Source of the DNA: Dermanyssus gallinae
Lineage: Eukaryota; Arthropoda; Arachnida; Mesostigmata; Dermanyssidae
Length of the DNA: 64,000 nucleotides
Reading direction: 5' to 3'
Assembly: GCA_003439945.1 (NCBI GenBank)
Contig: QVRM01002223.1
Coordinates: 310,001 to 374,000, forward strand
Position 1 is the stretch's first letter, and every line of letters begins with the position of its first letter. The notes under the pieces were generated by a model. It saw only the letters and a list, made by a program, of their open reading frames with translations, ran no database searches and was not told where the DNA came from. This document shows positions 56,411 to 64,000 of this stretch, piece after piece. Both the position numbers and the translations under genes were made by a program.

Positions 56411-56890
56411 CTAACAGATAAACATTGCGCGGGCCAGATTTGCAGAAGTAGGGGGGGTGCGGATGCTCGGCAATTTAGCGACGGCTATACAAAACGTGCG
56501 GGAGCATTGTCGTGGTAAAACAGGACATTCTCCTTCTACACCGGGGCTACGATACGCCCCTTGAGCTCGTTGTCGCAGGCGGGTTGCATAGCATTCTTTA
56601 GTGGTTGCCCTCCCTGTCGAAGGGTAGTTGACTAACGCAATATCGTTTGCATGCAAGAAGCAGTCGTCAAAGCCTTTGCGGTCAAGATGTGCTTCTGTAC
56701 GCTTGTCGAAAGCCTTCCGCCGCGTACGGTCCACTCCCTGGTCGCATCCGTTCCCTGGAGTGAAGTGGTGGATTCTGGTTTCGTCAGCGGTTGTGAATCG
56801 GCTCAAAATTTCATGCGGATTTCTTGCTAAAATTTCTAAATCGCTTTTCAAAACTGATAGACGCGTTAGTAGTTTTTGTTGTCTCCGTTG
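56411..56890 (-). pseudogene. mariner transposase fragment
   Basis: On the minus strand LKSDLEILARNPHEILSRFT then TADETRIHHFTPG contains the first catalytic Asp (ADETRIHHFTP, normally VDETWIHHFTP). A shifted frame has NVLFYHDNAPARFV near 56530-56490 with the second Asp, and a decayed proline-rich segment follows. Without the third Asp and with several frameshifts it is inactive. Sequence differs from the copies at 17.9 and 38 kb. Confidence 0.75.
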
Positions 56891-56899
56891 TCAGCTCGT

Positions 56900-59800
56900 G
56901 CGGTAGTCCTTTTGCGTATTTTTTTTTCTATATAACTGTTGATGCACGATTTATTTTGCTGCGCCATAGCTAATGCACAGGATCTCCTCTATTTGTGGTG
57001 CATTTTCTGTGCTCATATTAGTTCATGAGGCAGTCCACTTGGCGGTCAAACTGTACGCTAGTGCATTGGCTCCGTACTGCATCTAATGTGGTTTTAATCA
57101 AGCTTCATTGCTCCATAGCCTACGAAGAAAAAATAGTTAATTACCACACAGTACTCGTTTTGCTTTATTTCTACTGGAAGGTCTGACATACATGTCACAC
57201 TAACGCGGCCTACACCAAACACAACTTGAAACCAATCCGCATGATATTTATTCCTTTTATTCCAAGAGAGACGCCTTAAGCGCTGTAGCCGGCGTGAGCT
57301 TTTTGTAGTATTGCAGACAAGCATTTCTACAAACGTTTTATCCTACCTAGTACATATGTTATATATATATATATATATAACTCGTTTTTTTTTGTTTATT
57401 TGAGATGTTAGATGTTATATTTGCAATCTTTATACATAAATAAATACTCTTAGAGCGTCAAAATCAGCCACTTAGAAGTAGTACGATAATCAAATAAAGC
57501 GTATAATATATATGCGGACGCGGGCCTTAATAGATTGTCACATACGTTTGCCGAGAGGAGCTTCAAAGGCGGTGAAATATATTGCGCGGGACCACAAAGC
57601 AGTAGGTTGGGCTGCCACTTAACAACGTTTCGAGAGACCCGCTTCAAGATCTCACGTGGTCTCATGCTCGCCTCTCCATAGGCGGCATTTGGCCTGGGCC
57701 TTGTAATACCTCCTAAGATGGGTCAGAGAGTGACATCTTTTACACATTGGTTTAGAAGCACTGCATTGGCTCGCAGTATGACACAACTCCATGCTGCTTT
57801 AGACTCAAGTGGACCCCCAATGGGAAGCAATTCCCTGTGAACGTTAAGGTTACGTGTTCAGTTGCTAAACATACACCGTCTTTGGTTTAAACTCGAGCCA
57901 TCTGAGTAACATTTGTTTATGATTTCAGTGCAACTAGGATGATAGCTTCTGAGATGGACGAGTGCACACCAGGTTCTTTCGCAAAAGAGCGCGCTCCACA
58001 ATATTCGGGCAGATACTTTAACATCCTCTAACTCTTGCAGTAGCCGCAACGTGCCCATACGCTGTTCGACATCAGCAATGATGATGAACTCTCCAGTTTT
58101 TGTATAGCGGGGTTTCTACATTTTTCCCTTTACATTGCCCACAATATAGTCACATACATTGTTGAAATTCTTCTGTAGCGAGTGACCGTTGACAGAAAAT
58201 ATTAGTGCCTCTTGCCTAGACACAACCACCATCGGTGCCTGCGAACTCCTTTGGCGAAGCACTGCATACCAGTATATCAATCAAAAACAGCTGCTACTCG
58301 CGGTTACGATGTCAAGCCGAACACCACAAAACGACTAATCAGAGCCTGATTTCTTGGAGAGGCAGCTGAGGCACCTCTGAACATATATCTAGCTCAACCT
58401 TGTTCCCAAAAAATGTCTCACTTACACCGCGGTGAATACACTGTTTTGCAGGAGCATCAGCTCAACACAGTCGCACGATCGAAGTCGCCCATAAAATCTA
58501 TGGATCATATGGGATAGTTAAATTTCAAAAAATAGCTATGTATTAGGCTGCTCATTTTATTGTATAGCCGATTAAGTCAAAGCTTCTACTGAACCAGAAG
58601 CTAGCAGATATATGAAAGCAAGACACAGAACGTTCGTGCTTTTTAATCAAAGTAAAATTGCCTTTGGGACGCACCCTAGGATATCGCTTTGTATTCATAA
58701 ATCAAATTATATTCCTCGAGTTGGATGGCTCCTATTTCGTTGCGGTTTCCATTGCGGTACTCAAATTTCTCTAAGCACGAGAGGCATGTCTCAAGAGGCA
58801 AACAGGAAAACCCAGTGGCCTGCGAACTAATCTTTAGCTGTGCTTAGTTGTAGAAATATATAAATAAAGGTGTGCGTGATGATCATACAATCCATATTCT
58901 ACTATATAATCATATATATATATATATATATATGGCGTAAATACGGCTCAACACATAACAACTTTGCGATCTATTTGTATCCAGCAGAAAACAAGGCCGA
59001 CAGCGACTTCTCCGATCTTCTCGGAGCAATGCGTAATAAACATACGTTTTACCTTTTTTGGACCTTACAGCGCTCTTAAACGTTTCTTATTCATTGTAGG
59101 AACGTGAGGTAGTTTTAAATACCTAACTTTCTTACGTATATTTGCCATCGCAGCAATAGCCAACCTGGCACACCTCGAATTTGCCGCGATGCTATTAAGG
59201 CAAACGTTTAGCCAAGATACGCGACGAGTGATAACAGCTGGCAAGGAAGTTCCAAGGTAACAAGCGCCCTCGTATATATAGTATACGCAGCCTTCCCACT
59301 CGAACACACCTAAGCGCACATACCGAGTCGCATGGGGAAGGACTGACGCGCGACAGCGCGAAACAGATGCCGCATTTGCATAATTCATCGTACGTTAATA
59401 ATCTTGATTAGAACAGAAAACTTTTAGCCCTGCTCCGCCGTGCCGCCTCCGCCTTATTAGATTTGCGTAACTGGAGAAAACAACTTGAGTTTCGTTCATC
59501 GTCTAGCTAAGTCATATCATATCAGCGTCAGCGCGGCGATGATTCTAATCCGCCTGCTGCCAAGCATTGCCCCATATACTATTGTATATCACTTGGCCTT
59601 TTTAGGCAAGACTTTTAGGATCTTAGGACTTTGTTCGTTTCGTATCCGCTGCGCTTTCTTTCATAGGCCGACAGGTATTGTAAAACCGGACAACAAACTT
59701 ATATTGTATCTCCGCACGCGTCTTCTATCTCCATTACGTTGTTTTTTTTTTTAATAATCAAAGCTCTTGTTGTTTCACATCGCTCTTTCTAACCTGCCCC

Positions 59801-60355
59801 TTTTCCCCCGCCTCTCATATCCCTAAGCTCCTTAGTTTACTTCTTTCACTTTTCTTTATAAGGAAAGGTTTTTTATTTACTCTAACTTACCTTATTTTAC
59901 GCGTTTCCTTTCGCTCTACGACGTTTTGCCATACCTGTTCTTCTACCGCACAATCTCGCCCTCTTTGTCTTCTTTGCGCACGGTTTGCCCGTCTGCTCTT
60001 TCCCGAGCTTCCTTTCTCGAATTACGAGTACGCCGTTTCCTTCTAACAGTCGTCTCTCCATCGTTTACGATTCCGTTTCTCTTTGTATCTTCAACCTTCT
60101 ACACGTGCCTCCGTCTCTGCCTTCCCGTTATTCAATCCGCATATGTTTCTCGTGTCTCGCCGGTTCAGTGACTGTCACCTCTTGGCGAAAAATTCAGGAA
60201 TCATTTTTAAATAGGCAGAAGGCAGCAACACTTCACACGAGCAGGTATCAAGATACGTACGCTAAATGAAAGTACCTAAGGCGCATTTTGCATTAAACGG
60301 CAAAGACGAGAACGCCAGAAGATAGCGGTAGCTCAACAGACAGTAAACGCTCGAG
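56900..60355. other. No recognisable gene
   Basis: About 3.4 kb with short TA runs (57360-57379, 58914-58933) and a pyrimidine-rich stretch (59760-60170). All frames are below 110 codons and lack domains. Confidence 0.55.
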
Positions 60356-60359
60356 AACT

Positions 60360-60955
60360 GACAACGGGAATGGAGCCAGCTGCCAACGGAGACCCCAGGA
60401 GCCTGGGCTCGCCAGGTCATCCCTGACCTCCTAATTTAATGGTTCAACAGAAAGCATGGCCACGTCACCTATTACCTGACGCAGGTACTAACGGGGCAGG
60501 GACGCTTCCAAGTGAAGTACTTGCACAGGATAGGTAAAGTCGAGGAGTCTACGTGTGCTACATGTGGCACTGGCTAGAGTGACGATGTTATTCGCACAGT
60601 CTTCCTCTGCCCAGCACTTGAAGCGGCACGAGCAGGCAGGAGGGCAGTGGCGACCCCGGGCGGGTATGACGGTAACCGACCTGGTCGACGCCATGCTCGA
60701 AAACGAGGAGAAATGGAAACACGGGCATGGACCTGGTGGAAGGCGTAATGCGACTGAAGAACGAACCGGGGCAAGTACGGGAGGCTGCGACGGCAAGGGG
60801 CGCCCACAGCGATCAACTAGCGCCGACCGAGGAAAAGTATAAAAAAGTGTAGGAAGAGGAATCTCCATTTTTCAGTGATGTAAAACGAACGTGTACCGCT
60901 GGAAATGGTTGTATCAATACAACCCTAATATAAAATAAAAAAAAATAAAATTTGC
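60360..60955 (+). pseudogene. R1-like LINE 3' end
   Basis: The translation of the plus strand gives WSQLPTETPGAWARQVIPDL, stop, WFNRKHGHVTYYLTQVLTG, GRFQVKYLHRIGKVEESTCA, TCGTG-stop-SDDVIRTVFLC and PALEAARAGRRAV. This matches the YFMTQFLTGHGDFKQYLARF and CTLCPACDVDSPLHTLLLC region of the LINE at 33906. Only the last about 130 codons and the 3' UTR are present. An A-rich tail (TAAAATAAAAAAAAATAAAA) ends near 60955. Two stops show it is old. Confidence 0.82.
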
Positions 60956-62180
60956 GTTAAACTTCTAGAAACGAATTAAGTGACCTTTACAAACGAGTAT
61001 CTACTGCCTACAGGTTCTGCAGGCAGGTAAAATTCAAGCAAAGTCTATATAGCGAATACGCTACGCTATTCATTAAGAGTAGAAAGCATGGTCAGCACAG
61101 CGCGCACTTTCGTGCGTTGCGTACCTAGCCTCCAGAGTATGGATGATGCAACTTGGAAACTCACTGAGCAACTTCGTAATCCCTAGCACATGAGCTATTC
61201 CGAAGCTACTCCAAAACCTGTTAGTTAAGAAAAAAATACGCTTATTTTGAGGAGATTCACAAAGAGTGCGCCACTTGCTGGACCCTACGCGGAACGGAAC
61301 AAATACATGTACAAACAGGGGACACAGAAAGAGGTCGCTCGTATGGACTAATTTGTCCAGGGATGTAATTACCGCATGTGAGCATGTTAACAGTAACGTC
61401 TATTTGGGCGCCGCCTTCCATTATAGACTTGGTGCGTCAGTTTGAGTGATGGTTATGGCTTGCTTCTAAAATCTTATACAAATATGTAATTAAAGATAAA
61501 TGCACTCTTTTCCGACGTTTCCATTGTTAAACATTAGTTAATTCGCAGCCACGAATTGAACCACCATCGATTTTTGTATTGAAAAATAAAAGTCTGTGTT
61601 ATATGGGAATCATTATATTGTAAAATATGCTTACTTAAGTAAGTTCTTCCACGTTATTAAATAAGTACGCTAGGTTTCCGAACATCTTCTATATAATACG
61701 TATCTGGGTAAAATGTTTTATACACAAGGGTTTCAAATAGTAATATACTACGTACTTAAAATAATATATACATATGTAATTGTCGACAGTCTGATGTGCT
61801 GGGTGATAAAATATTGATCAAGGCTTGTGTGTTGTCAGCCGGTCAAATCATTAATCAAGTTCCATGCATATATGCCTTCCTTCACTTAATAGTTAATATA
61901 TATAGTAAAAAAAAGATGTTCCAAAAGGCATTTTTTTTTAATTTGGAACTTTTTTGCTGTTGTGCTTCGCTTATCAAAGCTTCAAGCTGTTCGATCAAAT
62001 CCAACGTCATAAAAAATGATCGCTGATCAACCCAACAAGACACCTTAATTGCTAAACATGTTTTTTTTATACTGAAATAGATGACAATGATTTACCGCTC
62101 TTATTTCAATTTAAATCAGTACAGTGTATGCATATGAGGTAACAATTATGTTCTTCTGAACTTATGCACAGGATCAAATA
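60956..62180. other. No recognisable gene
   Basis: About 1.2 kb of AT-rich DNA without a domain-bearing frame. Confidence 0.55.
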
Positions 62181-62199
62181 AATTAAAATGTTACACGTC

Positions 62200-62495
62200 C
62201 TTCAGATACGGCCGTGTCCAGTTTAGCAGAGTTCCACGCACAGAGGCGGCGTGATCCCGGTGAATACCGAGCGATAATCTCTGGTGTAGGCACTTCGAAA
62301 GCTCTGGTGTCCCCCGTCGGACGGTTCAGCGACTTGCCGGCTCGTTTAATAAGTTTGTAGGCTTTCGGGCCAGGTCCCCCCATGGTCTCAAATGCTAGCA
62401 GGCAGAAATCGTGAGGATAGCTAATGTCTGGCATCATGCACCTACTGGTCTCCGCTAACATAGACGCATTACCAGCGTATTCTGCTCCCGCAGTA
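62200..62495 (-). pseudogene. RLE-type LINE C-terminal fragment
   Basis: Minus strand: GAEYAGNASMLAETSRCMMP, HDFCLLAFETMGGPGPKAYK then LIKRAGKSLNRPTGDTRAFE. The AFETMGGPGP...LIKRxGxxL...TGD order is that of the end domain after the restriction-like endonuclease in R2/R4-type LINEs (compare VPIAMETLGP...FIKDLGDRI in family A). The nuclease itself is not present. An unassigned 113-codon minus frame lies just upstream (62515-62856). Confidence 0.72.
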
Positions 62496-63040
62496 ACTAT
62501 TGCTACCCACTATTTCAAAAATTTGAAAATAAGCACAATTTCGCCAAATTGCGCCAGTCTTTTCTAGGCAAAACGTTCGAAGTGCACCAGAGAAGTGCAA
62601 CAAAATTGTCACATTTAGAGTGACGAATCTCTTCTCGAGTTTCATGAAAAGAACATGCATCCCAACATGTCACTGTTTGGGGCAGTTTTTGAGCAGGATG
62701 CATTATTGAATTTTTTCGTTGAAGACGCTGCCTGCAATGCATAAACAGGCTATTCCGCACTGTTTTACTGATATCTTCCCACAATGATGGCAAACATCCC
62801 TGCAGATCCAAGGAACCATTTTCGAGATGACCCATACATAATTTCCACATGGTCACCCTTTGAATAAATTAAAATGTTGGTAAGTATTGAAATACGATAT
62901 TTTTCTTAGAATACAAATGCTTTAATTTTGTTGGGATACTCTACTATATATATATATATATATAATACAAAATGTCAAAATAAGTTTTACATAAAGTAGT
63001 AAACAAATTTGCTTTGTGTAACATTAAGCTACTGAAGTTT

Positions 63041-63047
<7 letters not shown>

Positions 63048-63080
<33 letters not shown>
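63048..63080. repeat. (TA)n array
   Basis: TA run following (on the minus strand) the AATAAAACACA end of the LINE fragment at 63141-63753. Another TA run lies at 62943-62964. Confidence 0.9.
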
Positions 63081-63084
<4 letters not shown>

Positions 63085-63099
63085 TTTATTACAAATACA

Positions 63100-63753
63100 A
63101 ATAGAGATACAATTGTCCTAAAACGTGTGCACTGGAAATATTACTCTATCTCATACAGAATGGGCTGGGACCACTTCAGCAGCGTGCCCTGGACAGACGC
63201 CGCGTTTCTGCGTTGGACATCGAGGTCAAGGCGTTGTTTCAAGAATGCCGCAGATTTCTTGTCTCCGGTTAAGAAGTTTAGGTTTTCACCGACCCAGTGG
63301 AGGATTTTCCGAGTGAAGTTGCATGGGCTGCGCAAGGTGTCGAACGCTAGCGGTTGAAGCTGACGTGGGTAACTTGTTGAGGCGTATTTTTGAGGCTTCC
63401 TCGTGTCGGCCAGATTACCAGCGTAGCCTGCCGAGATTGTCCCGCCACCGACCATTGAAAGTGCTATGAAGGTGAGTCGGTGACTGTGGCGTCCCAGACA
63501 AGCATCCTGCCCCTACTTAAGAGGGTAAGAGTCATCTCATCTTGGTGCCTACCATCGTCGGCGGAGAGGTTTGGGGCTCTCGAATGCAGTGAAATCCGCA
63601 CGACCGAAGTGCTCGGCCGAAGGTGTCGTTAATACCGGCATACCTGGCACGCCGTCCGTCACTCATGATCGGTAGTTGTGTCTGTTTTTGGGGCAGAGGA
63701 TCACCCTGTTGGAGCCTCGTGGCCGAAGCTATAAGATCATCTGGGAAGACCAT
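63100..63753 (-). pseudogene. RLE-type LINE fragment, RT-to-endonuclease deletion
   Basis: Minus strand: ASATRLQQGDPLPQ is RT motif B. It is joined directly to GRRARYAGINDTFGRALRSC and GFHCIREP of the endonuclease, so motif C and the zinc region are deleted. A shifted frame gives ADDGRHQDEMTLTLLSRGRM then LVWDAT (PD motif decayed, terminal Asp present). The end domain follows: LQPLAFDTLRSP, ILHWVGENLNFLTGDKKSAA, FLKQRLDLDVQRRNAASVQG. The 3' UTR reaches AATAAAACACATATATA near 63080. Same family as 51885-52748 by nucleotide match. Confidence 0.8.
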
Positions 63754-64000
63754 GTAGGAAGCGGTAAGCTACGCTTGGTTGACGTGGTGCGTTATCTGGG
63801 GGCAGTTTGTCGCGACCCGCCTTCAAGAGGTGATCCCGTATTACAGAGTTGAATGCATACATTTTAAATCAAGATTTACAAGGACCCCAGAACGCGTGCG
63901 TGAATCGATAAAAGCTACTTTATCGATTATGGTTGAAATCAACAACATACAATAAATATTAAACTTATTATTATTTTTAAAGTAATTTTTTTTATCCATT
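63754..64000. other. Window end, no feature
   Basis: About 250 bp of AT-rich DNA with a short ATT run at 63967-63977. Confidence 0.5.

Noticed and set aside
62515..62856. Possible transposase C-terminus (LWEDISKTVRNSL)
   Set aside because: The resemblance to Tc1-type ends is weak and no catalytic motif is present, so it was left unassigned.

Overview
The window looks like accessory, transposon-dense chromosomal DNA of an animal, most likely an arthropod. The evidence is the absence of bacterial-style gene packing, the many (TA)n, (AAT)n, (CAA/GTT)n and (GA)n microsatellites, the several non-LTR retrotransposon lineages, the mariner transposons and the tRNA-derived SINEs. Some degraded reverse transcriptase remnants (about 38.6-39.6 kb) recall LINEs I associate with ticks and mites, but that placement is tentative. 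I could not recognise any intact host protein gene. Most longer reading frames are microsatellite translations, LINE fragments or unassignable.

Layout. 0-2.8 kb: microsatellites and minisatellites. 2.9-7.2 kb: LINE family A copy 1 (minus), lying between (TAA)n arrays. 8.9-9.5 kb: a rearranged family A fragment between (AAT)n arrays. 9.6-16 kb: (GA)n, (TA)n and (GTT/CAA)n blocks and a cluster of near-perfect palindromes at 12.15-12.33 kb. 16.7-17.3 kb: two SINE pieces. 17.4-23.5 kb: a head-to-tail array of a 5'-truncated family A copy followed by a near full-length copy 2, whose 5' UTR is interrupted by a mariner with perfect 25-bp terminal inverted repeats. 24.5-24.85 kb: SINE fragment and a palindrome. 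27.6-31.15 kb: a 3.5-kb APE-endonuclease LINE with a 15-bp target-site duplication. 32.6-32.95 kb: a complete tRNA-SINE with a 15-bp target-site duplication. 33.0-36.1 kb: three R1-like LINE pieces, two of them head to head. 37.8-38.5 kb: inverted mariner fragments. 38.6-64 kb: mostly low-information DNA with microsatellites, GC-rich stretches (42.7-46.4 and 49.4-50.5 kb), four further restriction-like-endonuclease LINE fragments (47.7, 51.9, 62.2, 63.1 kb), an APE-type RT remnant (54.5 kb), a mariner remnant (56.4 kb) and an R1-like 3' end (60.4 kb).

The most interesting object is LINE family A. ORF2 has a C2H2 finger, a reverse transcriptase and a C-terminal restriction-like endonuclease (R4/Dong/R2 type). 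It is preceded by an I/jockey-style Gag-like ORF1 with three zinc knuckles, and in copy 2 the two frames are joined by a TAATG stop-start overlap. Every copy in the window abuts (TAA)n repeats, as known for Dong of silkworm, so the trinucleotide arrays act as landing sites and make head-to-tail stacking possible. Both near full-length copies begin with the same hairpin, whose stem shows a compensatory base-pair change. No copy is intact: each carries deletions and frameshifts.
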